A DNA stretch of 50,759 bases from Yinghuangia soli (GCF_021502675.1 NZ_JAKFHA010000005.1:373731-424489), one strand, 5' to 3'; counted from the stretch's first letter, positions 1 through 7,389 are shown. Translations and numbers: made by a program. The notes: generated by a model not told the origin, from the letters alone.

Positions 1-37
1 CCGCACTGGCCTTGGCCCTGTTGGGGCATCACGGCCG

Positions 38-79
38 GCGGCCGGGCCGGGGGCGTGCCAAGCGCCCCGGCCCGGCCGC
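38..79. terminator. Hairpin terminator behind the permease gene
   Basis: A long inverted repeat lies just beyond the stop codon of the leftward permease gene. The arms at 38-55 and 63-79 are complementary over 17 bp with one bulged G, and the loop is 7 nt. There is no T-tract, which is usual for actinomycete terminators. It probably ends the kinase-permease transcript. Confidence 0.7.
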
Positions 80-83
80 GGGG

Positions 84-1661
84 TCACTCCGCGGGAACCG
101 GCTTCTCCGTGCCCGCCGGCTGCTCGTCGATGTTGCGGCGCGGCCCGGTGAACCAGTGCCGGGCGCCCAGGTACCACCACACGCTGATGCCGATCAGCAC
201 GCTGCCCACCGCGATCGGCGCGTAGTTGACCGCGGTCCAGGTGAAGTCGTCGTTGAACGGCACCGCCGCGGGGGAGAACGGCATGATGAAGTAGACCGAG
301 ATCACCGCGATCTCGATCACCGCGACCCAGCACATCCACTTGTACTTCGCGCCCAGGTTCCACGGCCCGGTCTGGAACGCGTCGCCCTGCTTCAGGCGCA
401 GCCAGATCGGGATGAGGAACGCCAGGTACAGGCCGATCACCGCGACCGAGGTCACCGCGTAGAACGCGGTCGGGGCGCCGGTCGGGCTCTTGTAGAGCGC
501 GGGCAGCGTGATGAGTGCGGCCACCACGCAGCCGCCGATCACCGCGTTGACCGGGGTGCGGTTGGCGTCGACCTTGGACCAGATCTTCGAACCGGGGACG
601 CCGCCGTCCCGGCTGAACGCGTACCCCATCCGGGACAGGCTGGTGACGCAGCTCATGCCGCACAGGAACTGGCCGACCACCGAGATGAGGATGACCAGCT
701 TGGCCAGCTTGGCGCTCAGCGCGGTGGTGAGCAGGACGTCGATGGCGCCCGCGCCCCCGCTGATCGCCTCGACGTCGTTGGCCGCGAACAGGAAGGCCAG
801 GAGCAGGATCCAGCCGCCGATCGCGGAGTAGAAGATGGACTTCCACAGGCCCTTGGCGGCGCTGACCGAGGCGCCCTTGGTCTCCTCGGAGACGTGTGCG
901 CACGCGTCGAAGCCGGTGATCGTGTACTGCGTCAGCAGGAAGCCGAGCGGCAGCACGAAGAACCAGTACCAGCCGTCCCCGAAGCCGGAGTTGTTGATCT
1001 GCTCGGTGAAGACGAACTTGGCGTCCTGGTGCGCGTCCGGGCCGAAGACCAGGACCAGCACGACCACCAGCACACCGGCGACGTGCCACCACACCGAGAT
1101 GTTCTGCAGCATCGCGATCAGGCCGTGCCCGAAGATGTTGATCAGCGCGTGCAGCGCCAGGATGCCCAGGAACAGCAGGAAGACCGTGTTCAGGTCGCCG
1201 TCCCAGCCGGGCGAGTACATCTTGATGAGGATGTTGAGGAACGTCGCGCAGCCGTAGTCGACCGATGCGGTCACCGCGATCAGGCCGACCAGGTTGAGCC
1301 ACCCGGTGAACCAGCCGTGGATCGGCTTCCCGAGCGTCGCGGCCCACCAGTAGATGCCGCCCGCGGTCGGGTACGCCGACACCAGCTCCGCCATGCAGAA
1401 GCCGATGATCAGGATGAACGCCGAGATGATCGGCCAGCCCCAGGCGATGGCGATCGGCCCGCCGTTGTTCCAGGCCTGCCCGAAGGTGGTGAAGCAGCCG
1501 GCCAGGATCGAGATGATGGAGAACGAGATCGCGAAGTTGGAGAACCCGCTCCAGGTCCGGGACAGCTCCTGCTTGTAGCCGAGCTGGGCCAGCCGTTCCG
1601 CATCCGCGTCGTGCGGGTCGGGCGCGGCCTGCGGAGCATCCTCGGGCACAGTCGTCGCCAT
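84..1661 (-). CDS. APC-superfamily amino acid/amine permease
   Basis: A 525-aa integral membrane protein with about 12 hydrophobic segments. The N-terminal motifs (SRTWSGFSNFAISFSII, then AYPTAGGIYWWAATLG) and GFDACAHVSEETKGA in the middle are typical of the amino acid/choline transporter branch of the APC superfamily, which includes GABA and choline permeases. It should import a small amino acid, betaine-type compound or amine in exchange for the proton gradient. The ATG is preceded by AGGAGG at a spacing of 4 nt. The upstream phosphotransferase gene ends only 18 nt away, so the two are probably co-transcribed. With a choline-kinase-like neighbour and a dimethylglycine/sarcosine-type oxidase across the divergent promoter, choline, ethanolamine or an N-methylated glycine is a reasonable substrate guess. 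That guess comes from context, not from substrate-specific residues. Confidence 0.85.
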   Translation of the reverse strand: MATTVPEDAPQAAPDPHDADAERLAQLGYKQELSRTWSGFSNFAISFSIISILAGCFTTFGQAWNNGGPIAIAWGWPIISAFILIIGFCMAELVSAYPTAGGIYWWAATLGKPIHGWFTGWLNLVGLIAVTASVDYGCATFLNILIKMYSPGWDGDLNTVFLLFLGILALHALINIFGHGLIAMLQNISVWWHVAGVLVVVLVLVFGPDAHQDAKFVFTEQINNSGFGDGWYWFFVLPLGFLLTQYTITGFDACAHVSEETKGASVSAAKGLWKSIFYSAIGGWILLLAFLFAANDVEAISGGAGAIDVLLTTALSAKLAKLVILISVVGQFLCGMSCVTSLSRMGYAFSRDGGVPGSKIWSKVDANRTPVNAVIGGCVVAALITLPALYKSPTGAPTAFYAVTSVAVIGLYLAFLIPIWLRLKQGDAFQTGPWNLGAKYKWMCWVAVIEIAVISVYFIMPFSPAAVPFNDDFTWTAVNYAPIAVGSVLIGISVWWYLGARHWFTGPRRNIDEQPAGTEKPVPAE

Positions 1662-1679
1662 GGCACCTCCTAGGGGTGG

Positions 1680-2708
1680 TCAGGGGGCGGTCGGCCGGGC
1701 CCCGGCAGGTCCGGCCGGTGGTGCGTTGCGTCCCGCCGCACGGTCCAGGAGCCGCCCGAAGTCGGCGGCGTCCAGGGCGTGTACGGCCCGTGCCCACTTG
1801 TCCGCCGCCTCGGCCCCGTAGTCGAACGCGGGAGTCGCGGCGGTGTCGGCGAGCAGTCCGTGGTGGACCGAGAACCACAGGGTCCAGGCGAAATCCGAGG
1901 CGATGCGGTTGAGCCGGACCCGGGCCGTGTGCCGGGGACTCGACTCGGCGCCGAAGTACGCGGCGGTCAGCGCCTCCACCGCGTCCGGGGCCAGCTGCGC
2001 CTCGGCGGCGATGTCGCCCAGCTCGAAAGCCGGGTCGTTCATGCCGGAGAGCTGGTAGTCGACGATGCGGACGCGGCGGCCGTCGTCGATGAAGTTGGCG
2101 GGCAGCAGGTCGTTGTGGCAGGGCACCGGCGGCAGCGCGGCCGCGGCCAGCGCCGCCTCGATGCGGTCCAGGTCGGCCAGCCGGACCGGGTAGTCCGGCG
2201 GGACCGGCAGCCCGTGCCGCAGGCAGCGCCCGAGCAGTTCCTCGGCCTTGCGGAAGATGTCGAAGCCGTTGCCGAAGCGGGGCGTGCGGGCATGCAGGCG
2301 GCGGCAGGCCGCGGCGATGCGCACCAGCGTGCCCGGGTCCGCGATATCGCGTGCCTCCAGAGTCCGGCCCTCGACGAATTCCAGGACCAGGACGGCCGGT
2401 TCGTCGAGCGCGCCCAGCACGCGCGGGCCGACCCCGGAGCGGGCCGCGGCGGCGGTGTTGGCGATCTCCTGGCGGCCGGGGACGCCCAGGCCCGCGGCGC
2501 TCACCCCGGGGTCCAGGATGCGCAGGATGCACCGCCCGGCGGCGCCGTCCACGCGGAGCACGCGATGGCTGAGGCCGCCCGTCAGCGGCGTGAAGGACGG
2601 GGCCGGGCCGGGGTCGAGGCCGGCCCGCACCAGCAGGTCGGCGAAGAGGCCAGTGTCGTCGGTGGCAGCCGTCACGGTGTGTCCCAGCGGGTCGGCAGGG
2701 GTCGGCAC
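1680..2708 (-). CDS. Choline/ethanolamine kinase-like phosphotransferase (APH fold)
   Basis: A 342-aa protein of the aminoglycoside/choline kinase fold. Visible motifs are an N-lobe LTGGLSHRVLRVDG, the catalytic loop CHNDLLPANF (Brenner-type H-N-D-x(4)-N) and the Mg-binding DYQLSGMNDPAFELGD. The LSHRV and DYQ.SGMNDPAFELGD patterns are closer to LicA-type choline/ethanolamine kinases than to antibiotic kinases. It would phosphorylate a small amino alcohol using ATP in the cytoplasm. It is the first gene of a two-gene leftward unit with the permease. The GTG start at 2708 is the most upstream choice; there is no convincing Shine-Dalgarno sequence, and a perfect inverted repeat lies 5 nt upstream of it. 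A downstream GTG (the V of VTAATDD) is an alternative start. Substrate identity is inference. Confidence 0.75.
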   Translation of the reverse strand: MPTPADPLGHTVTAATDDTGLFADLLVRAGLDPGPAPSFTPLTGGLSHRVLRVDGAAGRCILRILDPGVSAAGLGVPGRQEIANTAAAARSGVGPRVLGALDEPAVLVLEFVEGRTLEARDIADPGTLVRIAAACRRLHARTPRFGNGFDIFRKAEELLGRCLRHGLPVPPDYPVRLADLDRIEAALAAAALPPVPCHNDLLPANFIDDGRRVRIVDYQLSGMNDPAFELGDIAAEAQLAPDAVEALTAAYFGAESSPRHTARVRLNRIASDFAWTLWFSVHHGLLADTAATPAFDYGAEAADKWARAVHALDAADFGRLLDRAAGRNAPPAGPAGARPTAP

Positions 2709-2713
2709 TACGC

Positions 2714-2735
2714 AATGGGTTGCCCTTAACCCATT
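2714..2735. promoter_or_regulatory. Perfect 8-bp inverted repeat at the kinase start
   Basis: AATGGGTT (2714-2721) and AACCCATT (2728-2735) form a perfect inverted repeat with a 6-nt spacer. It lies 5 nt upstream of the GTG of the leftward kinase gene. It is AT-richer than its surroundings. It could be an operator for the divergent GntR regulator, or a hairpin that occludes the kinase start. Confidence 0.5.
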
Positions 2736-2851
2736 CGAAACAGGGCAGCGGGCAAGGCAGTCGAAGAGGCGCGAGGGCAGAGCTTGACGTGCGGTGCTGT
2801 GGAAGTCTGCGAGTCCGCGCCGGTGGCGTCAAGAGGCCGCTGCGGGGAACT

Positions 2852-2877
2852 TTGGTCCGACCGATGCACCAATTGGT
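2852..2877. promoter_or_regulatory. Palindromic operator candidate ACCAATTGGT
   Basis: The 10-bp palindrome ACCAATTGGT (2868-2877) lies 38 nt upstream of the GntR start. A TTGGT at 2852-2856 pairs with its left half, giving a nested second inverted repeat. GntR-family regulators usually bind such TGGT/ACCA-type sites. Autoregulation is inferred from its position. Confidence 0.45.
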
Positions 2878-2889
2878 ATGTCCTTTAGT

Positions 2890-2912
2890 GCTGTTCCGAT
2901 GATAGGAACAGC
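2890..2912. promoter_or_regulatory. 8-bp inverted repeat overlapping the gntR ribosome-binding region
   Basis: GCTGTTCC (2890-2897) and GGAACAGC (2905-2912) are perfect arms around a 7-nt spacer, ending 3 nt before the GntR ATG. The right arm carries the GGA that would serve as the Shine-Dalgarno sequence. Repressor binding or RNA folding here would therefore shut off initiation. Confidence 0.5.
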
Positions 2913-2915
2913 GGT

Positions 2916-3686
2916 ATGCCCGTCGACCAGGACGACCTGCCCCCGCACCCCGCCGAGGCGTCGCTGCGCGGACGCGCCTGGCGCGGTGTCGCCGACACCA
3001 TCCGGGCCGGCGGATACCGCCCCGGCGACCGGCTTCCGTCGGAACGCGAACTCGCCGACCGGTTGGGCGTCTCCCGCTCCACGCTGCGCCTCGCGCTGCA
3101 CGACCTGGAGCGCTCCGGGTTCGTGGTGCGGCGGCCCGGCCGCGGCGGCGGGACCTTCGTGGCCGCCCCGAAGGTCGAGCGCGACCTCGGGTCGTTCGGC
3201 GGCCTGGCCGACTACATCCGCCGCCAAGGCCTCGAAGCCGGCGCCCGGATCCTCGCGGTCGTCCTCGCCCCGGCCGACCCGCGGGCCGCTGCGGCCCTGC
3301 GCATCGACCCGGACGCACTCGCCGTGCACATCACCCGCGTCCGCCTGGCCGACGGCGAGCCCATCGCCCTGGAACGCTCCCGGTTCCCCGCCGAACTGTT
3401 CCCCGATCTCGCCGAACAGGCGCTCGGCGGCTCGGTCTACGAGCTGCTCCGCACCCGGTACGGGCGGGCCCCGCAGCACGCCGTCGAGCGCATCGAACCG
3501 GTGGCGGCCGACGACGAGATCGCCGCACTCCTCGAAGTCCCTTACGGAACCCCGCTGCTCGCCATCGAGCGGGTCGCCTACGACGCGGCCGGCGTCCCGG
3601 TCGAGCATGCCGACGACCTCTTCCGCGGCGACCGCACCAGCGTCGTCGTGTGGACCGCGCACGCAACGGAAGGAACCGCGACGTGA
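2916..3686 (+). CDS. GntR-family (HutC/UTRA type) transcriptional regulator
   Basis: A 256-aa regulator. Residues about 15-85 form a GntR winged helix: GYRPGDRLPSERELADRLGVSRSTLRLALHDLERSGFVVRRPGRGG is recognisable in pieces such as RLPSERELADRLGVSRST. The rest is a UTRA effector domain of the HutC subfamily, including DGEPIALERSRFP and the C-terminal GTPLLAIERVAYD. The gene starts 208 bp from a divergent kinase-permease pair and overlaps the next gene by 4 nt (GTGA), so it is translationally coupled to the dehydrogenase. It most likely represses both arms until a methylated amine or its metabolite binds the UTRA domain. The ligand is not deducible from sequence. Confidence 0.88.
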   Translation: MPVDQDDLPPHPAEASLRGRAWRGVADTIRAGGYRPGDRLPSERELADRLGVSRSTLRLALHDLERSGFVVRRPGRGGGTFVAAPKVERDLGSFGGLADYIRRQGLEAGARILAVVLAPADPRAAAALRIDPDALAVHITRVRLADGEPIALERSRFPAELFPDLAEQALGGSVYELLRTRYGRAPQHAVERIEPVAADDEIAALLEVPYGTPLLAIERVAYDAAGVPVEHADDLFRGDRTSVVVWTAHATEGTAT

Positions 3687-6244
3687 GCCCTGCCGACGTG
3701 ACTGCGACTGCTGCCGACGTGTCCGGTGCGGACGCCACCAGAGCCGAACCGGCTGCCGGCCCGGGCGGCCGCGAACTACCCTCCCGGGCCCGCATCGTGG
3801 TCATCGGCGGCGGCGTGGGGGGCACCAGCGTCGCCTACCATCTGGCCCGCCGCGGCGAACGCGACGTGCTGCTCGTCGACCGCGCCGAACTCACCAGCGG
3901 CTCGACGTTCCATTCGGCCGGCCTGGTCGGGCAGCTGCGCGCCGACCCGACGCTGACCCGCATGAACATGTACTCGGCCGAGCTGTACCGCGAACTCCAG
4001 CAGGGCGACAACCCGCCCGGCTTCGTCGAATGCGGCGGCATCAGACTCGCCTGCACGCCCGACCGCATGACGGAGATCCGCCGCCAGATCGGCTGGGCGC
4101 AGACCATGGGCCTGCCGCTCGTCGAGATATCCCCGGCCGAAGTGCTCGGCCTGTTCCCCCTGGCGGACGTCTCCGGGGTCCTGGGTGCCGCCTACCTGCC
4201 CACCGACGGCTACGTCGACCCGTCGCAGCTCACGTATGCCCTCGCGGCCGGCGCCCGGGGCGGCGGCGTCGCGATCGCCACGCACACCCGGGTGCTCGGC
4301 ATCGACACCGCGGACGGGCGCGTCACCCGGGTCCGCACCGACCGCGGCGACGTCGAGACGGAGATCGTGGTCGACTGCGGCGGCATGTTCGCTGCGGAGA
4401 TCGCCCGTATGGCCGGGGTCCGCGTGCCGCTCGTCCCGATGTCGCACCAGTACGTGGTCACCGAGCCGATGCGGGAGCGCGGAGGCCCCCGGCTGCCGAC
4501 CCTGCGCGACCCCGACAACCTCGTCTACTTCCGCGAGGAGGTCGACGGCCTGCTGATGGGCGGCTACGAACGCCGCTCCGCCTCCTGGTCGCTGGGCCGC
4601 GGTGCCCGCGACGCGGTGCCGCCGGACTTCAACGGGCGTCTCCTGCCCGAGGATTGGCCGCGCTTCGAGGAGATCACCGAGAACGCGGTGCGGCGCGTCC
4701 CGGCCCTCGCCGACACCGGCCTGCGGCGGCTCGTCAACGGCCCTGAGGCGTTCACCCCCGACAACGAGTTCTGCCTCGGCGAGACCGAGGTCGGCGGGTT
4801 CTTCGTGGCGGCCGGCTTCTGCGCGCACGGCATCGCGGGTGCCGGCGGCATCGGCCGGCTCATGGCCGACTGGATCCTGGACGGCGAGCCCGGCCTCGAC
4901 GTGCACCACATGGACATCCGCAGGTTCGCCGCGCACTACCGGTCGCCCGGCTACACCCTCAAGCGGACCGTCGAGAACTACGAGAGCTACTACGACATCC
5001 CCTTCCCCGGGCGAGAGCGCCGCGCGGGACGTCCGCTGCGGGTCTCGCCGGCATACGCGTGGCATGCGGCGCATGGCGCGGTGTTCGGCGAGAAGGCGGG
5101 CTGGGAGAGGGTGAACTGGTATGCGGGGAACGCGGATCAGACTGCGGATCAGCGTGCGGATCCGAGCGCGTCCGAGGCCATGCGCCCGCGGGGTTGGGCC
5201 GGGCGGGACCACACGTCCGCCGTCGCGGCGGAGCACACCGCGACCCGCACCTCGGCCGGGCTGTTCGACGAGTCCTCGTTCGCCAAGATCGAGGTGACCG
5301 GCCCCGGCGCGGCGGCGCTGCTCGAATGGCTCTGCGCCAACCGCGTCGCGCGCGGCATCGGGGACATCACCTACACGCAGATGCTGAACGCCCGGGGCGG
5401 CATCGAGTCCGACATCACCGTCACCCGGACCGCCGAGGACGCCTTCATGGTGTTCACCGGCACCGCATTCGGGACGCGCGACCTGGCGTGGCTGCGCAAG
5501 CACGCCCCGCGGGACGGGTCGGTCCGGATCGCCGACGTCACCGGCGCCTACGCGTGCTTCGCCCTGTGGGGCCCGCGGGCCCGCGACGTGCTGGCACCGC
5601 TCACCCCGGACGCCGTCGACGATGCCGCGCAGCCGTACCTGACCTCGCGCGAGATCACCGTCGGGGACGTCCCGGTACGCGCGGCACGCGTGACCTTCGT
5701 GGGCGAACTGGGCTGGGAGCTCTCGTGCTCCGCCGAATACGGCGCCGCCCTGTGGCGCACGCTGGCCGAGCTTCCCGGCGTCACTCCGGGCGGGTACCGG
5801 GCCATCGAGTCGCTGCGCCTGGAGAAGGGCTACCGGGTGTGGGGGAGCGACCTCACCCCGGAGGTGAACCCGTACGAGGCGGGCCTGGGCTTCTGCGTAC
5901 GCCTGGGCGAAGACGAGAAGCCCGGCGGATTCCTCGGACGCGAAGCCCTTGTGCAGGCCCGGGAATCCGGGATCACGCGCCGGCTGTCGTGCCTGCTGCT
6001 GGACGACCCGCGCGCGGTGTGCCTGGGCAGCGAACCCGTGCTGGCGGACGGCGCCGTGGTCGGCCGCGTGACGTCTGCGGGCTACGGCCACACCGTCGAA
6101 CGCTCCATCGCCTACGCCTACTTGCCCGTTGCCCTGGCCAAGGCCGGCACCCGGATCGAGATCGGGCTGTCGGGAGAGCGCTGCGGCGCCGAAGTGGCAG
6201 CCGGAGTTCTGTACGACCCGAAGGGGGAACGGGTCCGTAGGTGA
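3683..6244 (+). CDS. FAD-dependent dimethylglycine/sarcosine dehydrogenase-like enzyme with C-terminal GcvT folate domain
   Basis: An 853-aa fusion. The N-terminal half is a DAO-type flavoprotein with the dinucleotide motif VVIGGGVGG at residues about 39-47. It also has SGSTFHSAG, whose His (residue 77) matches the histidine that covalently binds FAD in dimethylglycine and sarcosine dehydrogenases. The C-terminal half, from about residue 500, is a GcvT aminomethyltransferase-like tetrahydrofolate domain with motifs such as TGAYACFALWGPRARDVL and ESLRLEKGYRVWGSDL. Enzymes of this layout oxidatively remove N-methyl groups from dimethylglycine, sarcosine or 4-methylaminobutanoate and hand the one-carbon unit to folate. 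The start chosen is GTG 3683, which overlaps the gntR stop and sits 6 nt after GGAAGGAA; an in-frame start 33 nt upstream lies inside gntR. The exact substrate is uncertain. Confidence 0.85.
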   Translation: MSPADVTATAADVSGADATRAEPAAGPGGRELPSRARIVVIGGGVGGTSVAYHLARRGERDVLLVDRAELTSGSTFHSAGLVGQLRADPTLTRMNMYSAELYRELQQGDNPPGFVECGGIRLACTPDRMTEIRRQIGWAQTMGLPLVEISPAEVLGLFPLADVSGVLGAAYLPTDGYVDPSQLTYALAAGARGGGVAIATHTRVLGIDTADGRVTRVRTDRGDVETEIVVDCGGMFAAEIARMAGVRVPLVPMSHQYVVTEPMRERGGPRLPTLRDPDNLVYFREEVDGLLMGGYERRSASWSLGRGARDAVPPDFNGRLLPEDWPRFEEITENAVRRVPALADTGLRRLVNGPEAFTPDNEFCLGETEVGGFFVAAGFCAHGIAGAGGIGRLMADWILDGEPGLDVHHMDIRRFAAHYRSPGYTLKRTVENYESYYDIPFPGRERRAGRPLRVSPAYAWHAAHGAVFGEKAGWERVNWYAGNADQTADQRADPSASEAMRPRGWAGRDHTSAVAAEHTATRTSAGLFDESSFAKIEVTGPGAAALLEWLCANRVARGIGDITYTQMLNARGGIESDITVTRTAEDAFMVFTGTAFGTRDLAWLRKHAPRDGSVRIADVTGAYACFALWGPRARDVLAPLTPDAVDDAAQPYLTSREITVGDVPVRAARVTFVGELGWELSCSAEYGAALWRTLAELPGVTPGGYRAIESLRLEKGYRVWGSDLTPEVNPYEAGLGFCVRLGEDEKPGGFLGREALVQARESGITRRLSCLLLDDPRAVCLGSEPVLADGAVVGRVTSAGYGHTVERSIAYAYLPVALAKAGTRIEIGLSGERCGAEVAAGVLYDPKGERVRR

Positions 6245-6274
6245 ATACGCCGATTCTGACAAGACGATATTGCG

Positions 6275-6312
6275 TTGAGATGAGCGCAGGGTCGCCCCTA
6301 GGGTGTGCCGGG
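6275..6312 (+). promoter_or_regulatory. Candidate leaderless promoter for the 6312 gene
   Basis: TTGAGA (6275-6280) and TAGGGT (6299-6304) are separated by 18 bp. The GTG at 6312 lies 7 nt after the -10 box, the distance expected if transcription begins at the start codon. No Shine-Dalgarno sequence precedes this GTG, which agrees with a leaderless mRNA. Confidence 0.45.
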
Positions 6313-7043
6313 TGACGAAGCTGAACCAGATCATCGCGGTGGAGAAGGGCGTCAAGAGCAAGTCCTTCCAGGAGCTCACCCAGGCGCATCAGGACTTGCA
6401 GAAGTCCCCTCTGCTGTCCGGCATTTCACGGACCTACCAGGCCAAGGACGAAGAGGGCGAGCAGCTCCCGCCCGAGTCGACCCGGGTCCAGGTGCGGGCC
6501 GAGGACGTGCTGCGCAGCACGGCGGCGACCCTGACCCGGCTCTTCGACGTGACCGCGACCAAGGACTGGGCGAACTGCGAGGCCCGGGCCGACGTGGTGG
6601 TGGCCGGCACGCCGCTGCTGCGTGACGTCCCGGTGAGCTACCTGCTCTTCCTCGAGAAGCAACTCGTCGACCTGCACACGTTCGTGCGCAAGCTCCCCGT
6701 GCTCGACGCCGCCGAGACGTGGTCGCTGGACGCCTCGACGGACGCCTGGCGCACCGATCCGGTCCGCACCGTGCGCACCAAGAAGGTGCCGCGCAACCAC
6801 GTCAAGGCCGAGGCCACCGCCGAGCACCCGGCCCAGGTCGAGATGTACTTCGAGGACGTCCCGGTCGGCTACTGGACGACCGTGAAGTTCTCCGGCGCGC
6901 TGCCTGCCCGGCGGATCAACGAACTCGTCGACCGGGTCGAGAAGTTGCAGCACGCCGTGAAGTTCGCCAGGGAAGAGGCGAACAGCGCGGAGGTGCAGGA
7001 CCGCAACCCCGGCGCCGTGGTGTTCGACTACCTGCTCGGGTAG
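6312..7043 (+). CDS. Conserved actinobacterial protein of unknown function (DUF7873-like)
   Basis: A 243-aa soluble protein with no signal peptide or membrane segment. It is rich in charged residues, with a likely helical C-terminus (INELVDRVEKLQHAVKFAREEAN). Highly conserved-looking blocks are TKLNQIIAVEKGVKS at the N-terminus, ATKDWANC and RTKKVPRNHVKAEATAEHPAQVE. From memory this resembles the family named DUF7873, found in streptomycetes and some of their phages; I could not check that. Its function is unknown. GTG 6312 (VTKLNQ) is preferred over GTG 6303 because the conserved family start is TKLNQ and a -10 box lies at leaderless distance. It is followed by a terminator and then two tRNA-like RNAs, which raises the possibility of a role in RNA metabolism, but nothing in the sequence proves it. 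Confidence 0.7.
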   Translation: MTKLNQIIAVEKGVKSKSFQELTQAHQDLQKSPLLSGISRTYQAKDEEGEQLPPESTRVQVRAEDVLRSTAATLTRLFDVTATKDWANCEARADVVVAGTPLLRDVPVSYLLFLEKQLVDLHTFVRKLPVLDAAETWSLDASTDAWRTDPVRTVRTKKVPRNHVKAEATAEHPAQVEMYFEDVPVGYWTTVKFSGALPARRINELVDRVEKLQHAVKFAREEANSAEVQDRNPGAVVFDYLLG

Positions 7044-7054
7044 TCTCCGAAGCC

Positions 7055-7078
7055 CCCGCCGGACGGCAATCCGGCGGG
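7055..7078 (+). terminator. Terminator hairpin after the 6312 gene
   Basis: A perfect 9-bp stem, CCCGCCGGA (7055-7063) and TCCGGCGGG (7070-7078), with a 6-nt loop, begins 11 nt after the stop codon. A second, longer GC-rich hairpin (GGTCCG at 7077-7082 with CGGACC at 7109-7114, inner GCCCC/GGGGC) follows directly and overlaps it, so the two could be alternative folds. Confidence 0.65.
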
Positions 7079-7125
7079 TCCGGCCGGGCACCCCGCCCCG
7101 CGCAGGGGCGGACCGGCCACCCACG

Positions 7126-7254
7126 CTCAATCTGAGACTCGTCGTGACGACGCGGTCAAGTGGGGGTTCGAATCCCTCCCCCGGCACTCCTGCCGGGGTA
7201 GCCCAAATCGGCAGAGGCAGCCGCGATCAACTTCAACGTCCTGCCCAGTTTGAG
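7126..7254 (+). ncRNA. Circularly permuted tRNA-like RNA, unit 1 (bacterial Y RNA-like or permuted tRNA)
   Basis: Complete tRNA elements occur in permuted order. First comes a T-arm: GGGGG 7162-7166, loop TTCGAAT 7167-7173, CCCTC 7174-7178. Then the 3' acceptor strand CCCCGGC (7179-7185), a 6-nt connector ACTCCT, the 5' acceptor strand GCCGGGG (7192-7198), TA as positions 8-9, and a D-arm GCC/GGC (7201-7203, 7216-7218) whose loop holds the conserved GG at 7210-7211. The acceptor strands pair perfectly (7 bp). An anticodon-arm-like stem joins CGCGGT (7151-7156) to GCCGCG (7220-7225), and CAAGT fills the variable-loop position. Outside it, CTCAATCTG (7126-7134) pairs with CAGTTTGAG (7246-7254) with one U-U mismatch, closing the molecule. 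There is therefore no ordinary anticodon loop. Bacterial Y RNAs, partners of Ro60/Rsr, are known to carry tRNA-mimicking modules of this kind; a genuine permuted tRNA gene is the alternative. Exact RNA ends are not known. Confidence 0.72.
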
Positions 7255-7288
7255 TATTCGCCACCGGCGGCCCGGGTCGACCGGGTGC

Positions 7289-7389
7289 GGGCGGTCATCG
7301 TCGGATGCGGGTTCGATTCCCGCTTCCCGCTCTCCCTGCGGGAATGGTCCAACGGGAAGACACGGCGACTTCACGGATGACCTGCGCCC
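7289..7389 (+). ncRNA. Circularly permuted tRNA-like RNA, unit 2 (tRNA-Gly-like module)
   Basis: This has the same order as unit 1. T-arm GCGGG 7307-7311, loop TTCGATT 7312-7318, CCCGC 7319-7323. The 3' acceptor strand TTCCCGC (7324-7330), connector TCTCCCT (7331-7337) and 5' acceptor strand GCGGGAA (7338-7344) follow, the last a perfect 7-bp match. Then come TG, D-stem GTC/GAC (7347-7349, 7359-7361) and a D-loop with GGG at 7354-7356. The T-arm and acceptor resemble tRNA-Gly. The ends close by GGGC (7289-7292) with GCCC (7386-7389), GGTCATC (7293-7299) with GATGACC (7376-7382) and GTCG (7300-7303) with CGGC (7363-7366, one G-U). This leaves a 9-nt bulge (7367-7375) and a 3-nt bulge (7383-7385) on the 3' strand. 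A bulged terminal helix plus a tRNA-like head is the Y RNA plan. A terminator follows 40 nt later. Confidence 0.72.

Noticed and set aside
7083-7185. An ordinary, non-permuted tRNA using GCCGGGC at 7083-7089 as the 5' acceptor for the 7162-7185 T-arm/acceptor
   Set aside because: The seventh pair fails, and the following sequence has no D-arm with a GG-containing loop. The GCCGGGG at 7192 matches perfectly and is followed by a proper D-arm.
7192-7330. One tRNA with a long intron, 5' half at 7192 and 3' half at 7298-7330
   Set aside because: The acceptor strands GCCGGGG and TTCCCGC do not pair, whereas each matches its immediate neighbour perfectly.
7156-7374. ORFs antisense to the tRNA-like block encoding strings such as GFEPP, AGIEPAS and GGGIRTPT
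   Set aside because: These are the familiar false translations of tRNA T-arm sequences on the opposite strand, not genes. They support the presence of tRNA-like elements.
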